From NCBI RefSeq assembly GCF_964033635.1, contig NZ_OZ035533.1, positions 4,526,001 to 4,590,000 on the forward strand: a stretch of DNA of 64,000 nucleotides, written 5' to 3'. The DNA comes from Chitinophaga sp. MM2321. Its GTDB lineage: Bacteria; Bacteroidota; Bacteroidia; Chitinophagales; Chitinophagaceae. The notes below the pieces were generated by a model. The model was not told the origin of the DNA, did no database searches, and saw only the letters and a list, made by a program, of their open reading frames with translations. Shown here piece by piece: positions 18,713-28,800 of this stretch (its first letter is position 1; each line of letters opens with the position of its first letter). Position numbers and translations under genes: made by a program.

Positions 18713-21607
18713 TTAAAAATCTGCGTTGATACCAATCGTGAAAGTGCGGGGTAACGGTTGCGCATAACCGTTGCTGTACCCAAAATAATCTGATAGTGAA
18801 GGGTCGCCACCGGAATAAGGTGACAACGTGAATACATTGAGTGCAGACATATATACCTGCAGTTTCCTGATACCAGTTTGTTTTAGGAATGCGTAAGCAG
18901 CCAGGTCATGCCGCAGCGTAATTGCCTGCAATTTCAGCCAGGAAGCCTTTTCGTAGAACAAGGTCTGCTCCGCCTGATAAGGCTTTACCAGGCTCCATGG
19001 ATTGTAGCGGGGATATTTATCCAGGCCGGACTGCACCTGCCAGAAAGTAATTTCCTTTATACCATCCAGCCCTGCTGCTCCTTCTCTGTTGGCAAAATCA
19101 AAGCGGTTAGCCATTTCACCGTTGAGCAGGGAGTTACCCAATGCATAGGAGAAGGAAAGATCGAGTGTCCATTTTTTATATTGCAGCGTATTATTCCATC
19201 CGCCGCGGAAAGGCGGGTTAATATGTCCCTGCAACACACGGTCCTTATCATTAATAACGCCATCTCCGTTTACATCTTTCCAGCGCGGATCACCGGCGTG
19301 TAAAGCAATGCCATCATTCGTAAGCTGTTTGCCGTTTGTTACCGGGATCTCATTGTCGCTGTTGTAAATACCTTCATTCTGCAACAGCCAGAACTGGTCA
19401 GTTGCTTTGCCAACTTCCAGGCGCCGCTGTCCGTAGGTCATGGATTGCAAACCATCCGGCAGGCGTAACAGTTTCTGCTGGTTGTATTGCATCACTATAC
19501 TGCTGGACCAATTCAGCTGGGAGGATAAATGAAAATTCCCTTGCAGGCTCAGTTCTACGCCCCGGTTACTGACATCCATTCCATTCACCGTTTTTCCGGA
19601 GAAGCCGTAAGCTGCGTCCACCGGAGATTGCAGCAGGATGTCTTTGCTCGTGCGGGAATAAATATTCAGTGCAGCCGTAAAATGGTGGAAGGCTTGTAAA
19701 GAAATACCCAGTTCCAGGTGTTCATCATAAGGCCATTTAATACCACCGCCCGTATAGCCTCTGCTGTAAGGCATTCCAAGCGTAGGCATGGAAGCATAGG
19801 TGGCTACTTTGCTACTTCCGCTCCAGCCAATATCTACGGTATAATAAGGTCCGTAACTATAATAATCATCTACAGGCATGCGCGCGGTACGTCCACCACT
19901 GATATTCAGGTGCAGCGCATTGATAGCCGCCGCATCTTTCAGCCATGCTTCTTTCTTCAGATCCCAGTTCAGCGATGCAACCGGTGAAACAGCCCACCAG
20001 TAACCATTTCCAAACAACGATGATCCATCGCTGCGAAGGGAAAGTGTAGCGGTGTACTTATCTTTCATAGCATAGGAAAGATTACCGTAGAAAGATAAAG
20101 TGCGTTGCCGCATATAATCTTTATAGGTATACACCAGCGTTTTATCATGCGAAATCCACAGCGAGCTATCTGTATCCACCTGGATCACCTTTATAAAATC
20201 TGATGGTCCGCGGAAAGCGCGGATATAATCATATTTCAGCTGATCATCTTCCAGTGTTTGTCCTACCTGTATCCGCAATGCGCGTTTACTGTATTCCACA
20301 TAATTATTCCAGCGGATACGCCTGTTGACACCCGTGAAATAAGAGTTGTAGCTGTTGCCATCATTCAGGGAAGCAGGTACAAAAAGGTCGCGGTTATTAT
20401 CGTTGTAATCGATAGAGAACTGTGTATGGAGTGACAGTGTTTTCAACAGATCATATCTCACATCAATAGCTGCCTGTATGGAATTTCCCATATTCCTGTC
20501 TATGCCCGTTTCCAGCAGCTCATTATATTTTGCGAGATAATTTTTATTGGGAGATAACGGGTATTGCTGATTGGTATAATATTCTTCTTCCGCCAGGCGC
20601 TCGCGGATACTGTGGTTCCTGCTTCTGCGTGCGGTAAGCGCCTGTACATAAGTATTGATAAACAATTTTTCTATGGGTATAATGGTCATGTCATAGAACA
20701 CATTATACTTTTTAAGGTTTGTATTATCTGCTACACCATTTTCCGTACGCTCCCCTACACCAAAGCGGAAGTTAGCGCGATTACTGCCACCGGCAATACT
20801 CAGCCCCATGCCATGTTGAAAAGCATTGCGATAATAGGCATCATCCCAGTTGGCAGCGCCAAAATATACCGGCTGTGTGGAATCTGCGAGATAGGCAGGG
20901 AAGTTCATCCATTGTGCAGGCTTCGCATACTGCTGATAAAAAGGCATCAGGAAGTCGCGCTGAAAACTGCCGTTCATTGTTTTGATGGCAGGCTTCACCG
21001 CTACACCGCCATACATATTAAAACCGATATGATAGGCGCCCGGTTCGGGATCTTTTGTAGTAATGACAATGGCGCCACTGGCTGCACGCGGGCCATACAA
21101 TGCAACGGCTTCAGCGCCTTTCAGTACCGATACATTTTGCACGTTGTCCATATCCAGCAATGCATTTACATCGATACCACTGCCTATAGTAGTGAAGTCA
21201 GCATCCTTTATTGCCAGCGCATAGGGATGATTGTTACTCACCAGCGGCATACCATTTACAACATACAAGGGCTGGTTGCTGTAGAGATCTTTGTAACCGC
21301 CCAAAGGAACAGAGAACCCGCGAATAACCGGTACCGGCGCTACGCCGGGCTCACCGGAGGTTCGCAATAACGATACACCGGCCATCCTGCCTTCCAGTAG
21401 CTCCCCTGTATAGAGATAGGGTAATTCCTTTACAGTGTTGTAAGACAGTGAATCTTTTCTGTCTGAGAAAAAAGTGGAGTTCTTCCAAATGGTACGCCTA
21501 TACGAAGTATCCTTCGGCGCATCCTGGCAAAAGCCTTGCTGCGCCCAAAAGATGCCTGCCAACAGCGATAAAGTACCAAGCCGGGTAATGAGTAAAGGTG
21601 AAATCAT
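18713..21607 (-). CDS. SusC/RagA-family TonB-dependent transporter without N-terminal extension domains (964 aa)
   Basis: First gene of the ten-gene operon. The signal peptide ends near GIFWAQQGFCQD. Only about 35 residues separate it from the plug domain (ELLEGRMAGVSLLRTSGEPG, PLYVVNGMPLVSNN, VSVLKGAEAVALYGPRAASG, IVITTKDPEPG), so both the carboxypeptidase-regulatory-like and the STN domains found in most SusC proteins are missing. The barrel follows and ends PRTFTIGINADF. It may depend on the neighbouring SusC for something, or be a minimal form. An ECF-like promoter motif lies about 185 bases upstream (21792-21820). Confidence 0.94.
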   Translation of the reverse strand: MISPLLITRLGTLSLLAGIFWAQQGFCQDAPKDTSYRRTIWKNSTFFSDRKDSLSYNTVKELPYLYTGELLEGRMAGVSLLRTSGEPGVAPVPVIRGFSVPLGGYKDLYSNQPLYVVNGMPLVSNNHPYALAIKDADFTTIGSGIDVNALLDMDNVQNVSVLKGAEAVALYGPRAASGAIVITTKDPEPGAYHIGFNMYGGVAVKPAIKTMNGSFQRDFLMPFYQQYAKPAQWMNFPAYLADSTQPVYFGAANWDDAYYRNAFQHGMGLSIAGGSNRANFRFGVGERTENGVADNTNLKKYNVFYDMTIIPIEKLFINTYVQALTARRSRNHSIRERLAEEEYYTNQQYPLSPNKNYLAKYNELLETGIDRNMGNSIQAAIDVRYDLLKTLSLHTQFSIDYNDNNRDLFVPASLNDGNSYNSYFTGVNRRIRWNNYVEYSKRALRIQVGQTLEDDQLKYDYIRAFRGPSDFIKVIQVDTDSSLWISHDKTLVYTYKDYMRQRTLSFYGNLSYAMKDKYTATLSLRSDGSSLFGNGYWWAVSPVASLNWDLKKEAWLKDAAAINALHLNISGGRTARMPVDDYYSYGPYYTVDIGWSGSSKVATYASMPTLGMPYSRGYTGGGIKWPYDEHLELGISLQAFHHFTAALNIYSRTSKDILLQSPVDAAYGFSGKTVNGMDVSNRGVELSLQGNFHLSSQLNWSSSIVMQYNQQKLLRLPDGLQSMTYGQRRLEVGKATDQFWLLQNEGIYNSDNEIPVTNGKQLTNDGIALHAGDPRWKDVNGDGVINDKDRVLQGHINPPFRGGWNNTLQYKKWTLDLSFSYALGNSLLNGEMANRFDFANREGAAGLDGIKEITFWQVQSGLDKYPRYNPWSLVKPYQAEQTLFYEKASWLKLQAITLRHDLAAYAFLKQTGIRKLQVYMSALNVFTLSPYSGGDPSLSDYFGYSNGYAQPLPRTFTIGINADF

Positions 21608-21791
21608 CAGGTTGAATAATATTTAGCCAATGCAAAAAATCATCTTCCTGTAAACGCAATACAATATCATGCAAGCCTGCACTGCAAGCCTGTCCCGATC
21701 TTATTATGAAAGGTTGTGGACACTACATACCCATCATCGTTCACATGGTTGATAAAAATGTCGCGCCGTTTTTACAGGGGCGTTGTATAAG

Positions 21792-21820
21792 GGACACAGA
21801 AATTTCAGAATACCCCCAAA
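21792..21820 (-). promoter_or_regulatory. ECF-type promoter-like motif upstream of the ten-gene operon
   Basis: Read on the minus strand it is TTTGGGGGTAT, 12 bases, GTGTCC. The same two blocks with exactly the same spacing occur at 30365-30393 between the ECF sigma and FecR genes. The GTC in the second block resembles the -10 of ECF promoters. If used, it leaves a leader of about 175 bases before the SusC start at 21607. In the rest of 21608-21860 I saw no consensus TAnnTTTG promoter. Confidence 0.5.
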
Positions 21821-21860
21821 GGAATAAATATTTTTTTTCAGGAAGGCGAAAAGGGGTGCT

Positions 21861-24257
21861 TTATTCTGATCTTAAACTCTTTACGGGATTGGCAAAAGCG
21901 GCTTTTACAGATTGATAGCTTACGGTCAGGAAGGCAATGAGGATGGCAATAACGCCTGCAAATATAAATATCCACCAGCTGATACTGATACGATAGGCGA
22001 AGCCCTCCAGCCATTTGTTCATTACTAACCAGGCAATAGGAAAAGCAATGACGAGGGCCAGTAAAACCAGCTTTACAAAATCTTTCGACAGCAGTGCAAC
22101 AATACCCGCTTCACTGGCGCCGAGTACTTTTCGTACGCCTATCTCCTTAATACGCTTTTGTGTGGTAAAAGTGGCCAGGCCAAAAAGACCCAGGCAGGAA
22201 ACCAGGATAGACAGCACAGAAAAGACATTAAAAAGCCTGCCCATCTGCTGTTCGGCTTTATATAATTTAGTCAGGTCATCATTTATAAATCCATAGGAAA
22301 AAGGATAGTCAGGATACACCTGCTGCGAAACCTTCTTCAACTCGCTGATAGTATGTTCCAGGTTTCCACCGGTGGTCCTGATTACCATATAACCAGCATT
22401 ACCATTCATATTCCCGGAAACAGCATTCTTTAATATAAGGGGTTCTATCGATTTCTGTACAGGCTTAAAATTAAAATCTTTTATAACGCCTATTATTTGT
22501 CCTGTTTGCCCGTTATGTTCAACTGCCTGCCCTACTGCCGTTGCCGGATTCATCTTCATGATCTTCAAAGCAGTTTCATTCACCACAAAATTATTTTCAT
22601 CTCCTTTAAATTCTTTCGAAAAAAATCTGCCGGCAAGCATATGCATACCAAAGGTTTTGACAAAATTTTCATCTACCCATATCTGCGGAAAAATTATTTG
22701 TTGTTGCGGATCCTTGCCCGACCAGTTTACATTGGTGGTGCCGGTGGTCAGATAAGTAGGCAGATGGCTGACAGTGGTATAGTCAGCAACATCCGGATAC
22801 TGGCTCAGGGACGCCTTTATAGCCTGGTTGTTATGTTGCAGGTCACCCACCTGCGGCAGCTGCATATAAAGCAGGTTATCTTTATTGAAACCAATATCCC
22901 GGTGGCGGATAAATTGCAACTGCTGATAAACCACCAATGTGCTTACCATCAGGATCACCGAAATAGCAAACTGCATCACCACCAGTCCATTCCTGAAGAA
23001 TGTTTTTCCTCCATGCAGATTTTTTACGCCTTTCAATACTTTCACAGCACTGAACGATGACAGGTACAATGCCGGGTAACTACCGGCAATGAGGCCCACC
23101 AATACAGCAGTACCGATGAGGATGGCCATTAACTTTACGTTGAACAGATCGAATACAATCGTCTTGGCAGCCAGATCATTGAACAGCGGTAACAACATAA
23201 ATGCCACAACGATACCAATCACCATCGAAATAAAAGAGAGGAACAACGATTCATTGATAAACTGCATGATCAACTGGGAACGCATAGCTCCCGCGGCTTT
23301 ACGCATGCCCACTTCCTTGGCCCGCTGCGATGAAAGTGCGGTAGACAAATTCATAAAATTAATACAGGCTATCAGCAAAATAAAAATGGCCACCAGTGAA
23401 AACACCCGTACATACTGCCCGTTGCCCTGCCCTTCTACATCCAGCATCAGTTGGCCATCCAGGTGAATAGCCGTAAGCGGTTGCAGGAAGTACACACTTT
23501 TCGTTTTGGTGACATCAAATTTATCGTGGACTACATTTATCTGTTGCTCCAGTGACTTTAATGCGGCAGGCGTAGCATCAAAATGATCATCGAGCTGGAA
23601 ATAGGTAAACACATCAAAATTTCCCCACGCCTGCGTTTGATTGATTATTTTATCATAGAGCGATATAGGCAGCAAGAGATCGAACTGCAGGTGCGAATTA
23701 TGCGGAATATCCTTTAGGACACCGGTTACCACCAGGTCTTTCCCCTTAATATCATTATCAATATGCAACACCTTCCCCATCGCATTTTGTGTGTTGCCAA
23801 AATATTTCGCGGCTGTTTTTGCGGTGAGTACCACGCCATCTGCGCGTGAAAGCACAGTAGCTTTATTGCCTTCCAGCAGCGGGTAGCTGAACATCTGAAG
23901 GAAATTGGTATCGGCGTAAAAAATATTCTTTTCGTCATATTTAGTATTGCCTATCGTTACAATACTATGCAGGGTGGATAAACGGGTGGCATTCTTAATA
24001 ACAGGGATCTCTGCTTTCATCGTTACCGCCATAGGTATTGGTACTACCGCAGCATTAATGTCAGATAAACGGGTAGTGAGCCGGTAGATATTATTGGCAT
24101 GTACATTAAACTTATCATAGCTTAACTCGTCCTGTACCCATAAAAAAATCAAGATACTACTGGCCATCCCGATAGCCAACCCGAAAATATTCAGGCCGGT
24201 AAATAATTTATGACGAACAAGATTGCGAAAAGCTATTTTAAAGTAATTTTTAAACAT
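21861..24257 (-). CDS. ABC transporter permease, FtsX/MacB-like, with two FtsX domains
   Basis: 798 residues, the usual size of the Bacteroidota double-FtsX permease family. N-terminal MFKNYFKIAFRNLVRHKLFTGLNI leads into the first helix. A MacB-like periplasmic domain (about 50-250) is followed by three helices from about 285, a second periplasmic domain (about 450-650), and a C-terminal set of three helices with TQKRIKEIGVRKVLGAS before the second. These permeases usually work with a separate ATPase in exporting antibiotics, peptides or lipids; none is encoded nearby. Its stop lies 253 bases from the SusC gene, with a separate promoter region between, so it is probably not in the operon. Confidence 0.9.
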   Translation of the reverse strand: MFKNYFKIAFRNLVRHKLFTGLNIFGLAIGMASSILIFLWVQDELSYDKFNVHANNIYRLTTRLSDINAAVVPIPMAVTMKAEIPVIKNATRLSTLHSIVTIGNTKYDEKNIFYADTNFLQMFSYPLLEGNKATVLSRADGVVLTAKTAAKYFGNTQNAMGKVLHIDNDIKGKDLVVTGVLKDIPHNSHLQFDLLLPISLYDKIINQTQAWGNFDVFTYFQLDDHFDATPAALKSLEQQINVVHDKFDVTKTKSVYFLQPLTAIHLDGQLMLDVEGQGNGQYVRVFSLVAIFILLIACINFMNLSTALSSQRAKEVGMRKAAGAMRSQLIMQFINESLFLSFISMVIGIVVAFMLLPLFNDLAAKTIVFDLFNVKLMAILIGTAVLVGLIAGSYPALYLSSFSAVKVLKGVKNLHGGKTFFRNGLVVMQFAISVILMVSTLVVYQQLQFIRHRDIGFNKDNLLYMQLPQVGDLQHNNQAIKASLSQYPDVADYTTVSHLPTYLTTGTTNVNWSGKDPQQQIIFPQIWVDENFVKTFGMHMLAGRFFSKEFKGDENNFVVNETALKIMKMNPATAVGQAVEHNGQTGQIIGVIKDFNFKPVQKSIEPLILKNAVSGNMNGNAGYMVIRTTGGNLEHTISELKKVSQQVYPDYPFSYGFINDDLTKLYKAEQQMGRLFNVFSVLSILVSCLGLFGLATFTTQKRIKEIGVRKVLGASEAGIVALLSKDFVKLVLLALVIAFPIAWLVMNKWLEGFAYRISISWWIFIFAGVIAILIAFLTVSYQSVKAAFANPVKSLRSE

Positions 24258-24404
24258 ACTGATGAATGGTTAATAGTACAACACCTGTTCCTACCCGCGC
24301 CAAAAAAATGCCATCCTATCAAACATCTGAAAGTCAATCAATTACTTTTTTAAAAAAATCATAAATTGTCCGGTTTTGATAAGGAGGGTGTTCGTTTTAA
24401 GCCA

Positions 24405-25886
24405 TTATTTCAGCAACCACATCACCCCGTTCAGGTCATCGGCGCCACCATATTGCCTGTTAATCGCTTCTTTCAGGTGTACGCCATTGTCGAGATACTC
24501 CGATGCCGGGTACACCCAGCGCACCGGCAGCAAGCCCTGGTTTAAATTAGAGGGGCCTATTTCAAATACAGGCACACCCGTTCTGCGTTGGTTGTAGAAA
24601 GGTTCCCACCCGGAGTTCTGGAAAAAGGCCAGGTACTTCTGTTGCAGGATCTGTTCCAGGCCGGCACCATTATTCCCCTTGTAACGTATATCCGTTTGCG
24701 TGAGGTATGCATTAATGGTATCTGCCGGAATATTATATCCCTGCATGGAGGCGGTGATACCTGCCGTGTAATAGGACGCTGCACTACCGGTAATCCAGCC
24801 GCGGTTGATCGCTTCTGCAATGGTAAAATTCATTTCTGCATACCCCAGCAGAATGGTAGAAGGACCTGTTTTAGAAGAGAAAAAGTATTTGTAATCCGGC
24901 AGGGAGAAATAACCCTCGCTGGCGGAATCATTCAGCTCCGCCTGGGTAGTGCCGGTATGCGCACCCCTGTAAACATTGAAATCATGCACTTGCAACCCAC
25001 TGGAATCCGCGATAGTTGCCGGCAACGCTACTACAAATAAACGCGGATCACGCAGGGCAGTCAGCAAGTTGATATAAACGGCGCCCAAAGGATTACGTTT
25101 GGCATCCACTTCGGCGTTAGCGGAATAAGCAGGATTATAATTACTCACATCATCTGCGCCATACGTAACCTGGAGGTTGTCCACATTACCGGCAGGTAAA
25201 GGAAGCTGCATTATTTCCGCAAAGGTTTCTTTTATCCGCAGCTCCTGATCACCTGTTTTATTACTTAAACTGATCAGTGCGCGCAGGCGGAATGCATTAA
25301 CGAGCTGCTGCCATTGCTTCAGATTACCATTATAAAATACATCGCCGTTAACGGTATAGTTGCCGCTGCGGTTCAATGCAGCCAGCGTATCATGCGCCCG
25401 TTTTAACAACAGGAAAGATTGCCTGTACACATCCCTTTGCAGGTCATACGCAGGCCGGTCTATCCCTTTATCAGCCATCATAGCCTGACTCATAGGCACA
25501 TCCCCCATTTGCGCCGACATGTTAATATAAAAGTATGCCTTTATAAAATTGGCCAGTGCAAAATAAGGACGCATCTCATCCCCTCCTACACGCGTTGCCT
25601 CTTTTTCCAGCTGCGTTACATCACGCAGGTTGTAATAGTAAAAAGTACCGGATCCAAACCGGTAGCTTTGATCACCGTAATAAGTGTAGGTAAGACAATG
25701 ATACTGACTGCTACGCTGTGCATAACTCCAGGGAGCGGAAAACATCGCCTGCTCAATACCCGTAAGCACTGCCCCCGGCGGCGCCACGGTGGCCTTGTTG
25801 GGATTTACCTGCAAATCTGCCGGCTTCATACAACCTGCACAATATAACAACACGATCCCCGCTAAGATGCTCCTGCTACGGTTCAT
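24405..25886 (-). CDS. SusD-like lipoprotein (SusD-like_2 / RagB type)
   Basis: 493 residues. The lipoprotein signal is LAGIVLLYCAGCMKPADLQVNPNK. The opening NPNKATVAPPGAVLTGIEQAMF is typical of the SusD-like_2 branch, whose members often accompany STN-containing SusC proteins. NFIKAYFYINMSAQMGDVPMSQAM matches the conserved helix with GDVP, and the C-terminal end carries QKYLAFFQNSGWEPFYNQRRTG. It starts 3 bases after the SusC stop. This is the last gene of the sigma/FecR/SusCD module, and no degradative enzyme follows. Confidence 0.93.
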   Translation of the reverse strand: MNRSRSILAGIVLLYCAGCMKPADLQVNPNKATVAPPGAVLTGIEQAMFSAPWSYAQRSSQYHCLTYTYYGDQSYRFGSGTFYYYNLRDVTQLEKEATRVGGDEMRPYFALANFIKAYFYINMSAQMGDVPMSQAMMADKGIDRPAYDLQRDVYRQSFLLLKRAHDTLAALNRSGNYTVNGDVFYNGNLKQWQQLVNAFRLRALISLSNKTGDQELRIKETFAEIMQLPLPAGNVDNLQVTYGADDVSNYNPAYSANAEVDAKRNPLGAVYINLLTALRDPRLFVVALPATIADSSGLQVHDFNVYRGAHTGTTQAELNDSASEGYFSLPDYKYFFSSKTGPSTILLGYAEMNFTIAEAINRGWITGSAASYYTAGITASMQGYNIPADTINAYLTQTDIRYKGNNGAGLEQILQQKYLAFFQNSGWEPFYNQRRTGVPVFEIGPSNLNQGLLPVRWVYPASEYLDNGVHLKEAINRQYGGADDLNGVMWLLK

Positions 25887-25889
25887 GAC

Positions 25890-28800
25890 TCAGAATTTAA
25901 TATTCAGGTTAATACCTATGCTTCTCATAGACGGCTCTTCCAGTTCACTCTCCGAATTATATGCCCAATGATCCAGGTCAATCTCTTTCAACTGCGCAAA
26001 GTACATCACGTTGCGGGTGACCAGCGATACGCTGGCGGCATGCACTTCTTTCACCCTGCGTAATAGCTTTTCAGGGAAACGATAAGTCAGCGTGATACCT
26101 CTTAACTTAAAATAGGTTTTGCTCCGGTATTTCCGTTCATCTGCTGTTTCATAGCTGTTGGCCCAGTTCTCTTCCAGTACAGGCATGGTATTGGGGGCAA
26201 AGGTCCGGGTATCCGAAATGATCTTTCCCTGCTGATCATACTTCACTTCTCCGCTGGTTACTATATCGCCAACGCCTACACGCGTTCCTTTATATCCCGG
26301 ATCATCGCGGTGCAGCCAGTCCTGATAGCGGTATTCATTATCCGAAGCTGGGTTGGTACCCGATTGCCACATCTTGTAATTAAGGTAGTTGAAGATCTTT
26401 CCGCCAAAGCTGCCATCAAATTCCAGGGTAAGCGATATATCCTTATAGGCAATAGTTTGGGTGGTGCCCAGCATCCAGTCGGGATCAGCATAGCCCCAGA
26501 ACTTATACACCTGGTCATTTACGATTGGTGTTCCATTACTGTGATATAGCATCGCACCGGTGGTGGGGTTGCGTTCAAAAGGATTGATATAGATCTGGTC
26601 AAACCGCTCACCTATCTTCACCCGTTGATAGCTATCCATGGTGTCATATACTTCTTTGAGATAAGTGATATTACTGCTCCAGTTCATCACCATATCCCAG
26701 GTAAATGTTTTTGTTTTTACCAAAGCCCCTGCCAGGTTCAATTCCAGCCCGCGTCTTTCTGTTACCAGCCCGTTTACTTTCCGGTAGCCAAAACCCGATG
26801 CATTGGAAATGGAAAGACTGAAGATCTGCGGACCATCGACAGATCTGTAAGCCTGTGCACTTAATCCCAGCCGCTGATTAAAAAAACGTATATCCATGCC
26901 CGTTTCAAACGCTGTATGGAATTCCGGCCGGATATCTTTATTATACAGCACATTATCTATGGCATAGTTAACAGACCTGTTACCCAGCCAGGTATTCCCC
27001 TTGTCGTAAGTGGGCACCAGCGAATAATCTCTGTTAAGCGCGGTGGAACTGATGCCTTCTCCCACTTTCGCCACGGAGGCAGATAGTTTCAGAAAAGAAA
27101 TCGGCTTTGGTAAACTTACCATATCCGAGATCACGGCGCTCATGCTGGCCTGCGGATAGAAATAAGTATTGTGATCTATCGGCATGCTGGAATTCCGGTC
27201 TGCCCTACCGGTAATATCCAGGAACAACACATTTTTATAACTGAAATCAGCATAGCCGAATACACTGGCCACCTGCTTCACAGCGCGGTAGCTGGTAGCA
27301 TTATCAATCTGTTTGGCAGAGTTCTGCAAGGTATATACACCGGGTATTAACAGGCCCCCGGAAGTATGCGCATCACTACTCTGAAAACGAATCGTTTGTA
27401 TATTACCGCCCATACTCAGTTTCATGGCAAAGCCAGCAGGCAACTGCCGGTGAAAGTTCAGCAGCACAGAATTATTCTGCTGGCTATACCTGTTGGAACT
27501 TTCTGCATAAGCGCCGTTTTTATAAAAATCCACCCCGTAATAAAGACCTGACACCGGGTAGTTCGTATTTTGATTCGTAAAATAAATATTGAAGGCAGAT
27601 TTTACCTGTACGTCCAGGTATTTATTCAAATTATACGACAACGATGCATACCCCGTCAATACATCTTTATAAAAAGCTTTCTTATACTCGTTGGCATTAA
27701 ACCAGGGATTGTTATAACGGGTATATTCCACCCAGCGTTGTTGTAGCCCTTCCATACCGGGATACCAGTAATTTTTCAGCTCAGGGTCATTGATATCAAA
27801 ATTGCTTCCACTCCAGATCAATAAGCCATAGATAGGACTTTCAGGCCCATACGCGATACTGGGATAGTTGGGAGCGTATTGTTTATTGTAGGTAAACTGT
27901 GCATCCACCCTTGCTTTCTTACCCAGTTTATACCCACCGGACATTTGCATGGTGGTAATCCCCAGCCTGGTATTAGGTAAAGTGCCGCGTTGATTCAGCT
28001 GTGTAACAGACAACCGGAAATCGCCCTGCTCATTCCTACCGGAAACGGCTATATTATTTGTAGCCAGCATTCCTGTTTGTAAAAAGTCGCCGAGGTTGTC
28101 TTTGTTTTTGACTTCCCAGGGCAGCGGTACCAGGTTGCCGTTTGCATCCCGCGGGCTATTCCACTGGGTGATGAGTTGTCCTTCCAGCCGTGGGCCCCAG
28201 ATGTTATAGTCGTAATCAAATATGCCACCGCCTTTTCCGTCTACAAAGGCATATTTAAAATAATCTCCCGGTCCGTAGTTATACTGGGCATGCGGGATAG
28301 CGATAGCGCCTTTCTGTAATTCTGTTGTTGAATTGATTTCCACTTCGAAGCCGCGCTTATTATTACTACCCCGTTTGCTGATGATCTGCACAGCGCCCAT
28401 AGCACCTGCCTGTCCGTACAAAGCAGCGGCGGCAGCGCCTTTCAGCACTACAATGGATTCCACATCATCAATATTCAGATCCCAGGAATCGGAATTGACA
28501 GGTACGCCGTCCACCACGATCAGGGGTACTTTTCCACGCAGATATAATTGGGGATTATTGTAGAGATAGCGGGAGTTCTGCACCGCCAGGCCGGCAACTT
28601 TACCATATAAGGCGCTGTATGCATTCGGTTCTCTGGCTTTAACCATCTCTGTTCCGGATACCTTTACTTCCTGAACAGCATATCCGATGGAACGGGCTTC
28701 TTTTTGTATGCCCAATGCCGTTACCATCACTTCCTGCAACTCTTTGTATTGCTCTTCCAGCACGATATGCAGCTGCTGCTTTCCTTCTATTAATATGGTT

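Noticed and set aside
4786..21607. Mobile element or recent transfer as origin of the ten-gene operon
   Set aside because: No integrase, transposase, tRNA end or direct repeat flanks it, and codon style looks like the surrounding genes.
23089..23466. Plus-strand open frame inside the FtsX-like gene
   Set aside because: Shadow frame; the minus strand encodes the conserved permease continuously through this region.
24340..24360. T/A-rich self-complementary stretch (CTTTTTTAAAAAAATC) behind the SusD gene as a terminator
   Set aside because: It has no GC-containing stem, so it is low-complexity sequence rather than a supported terminator.
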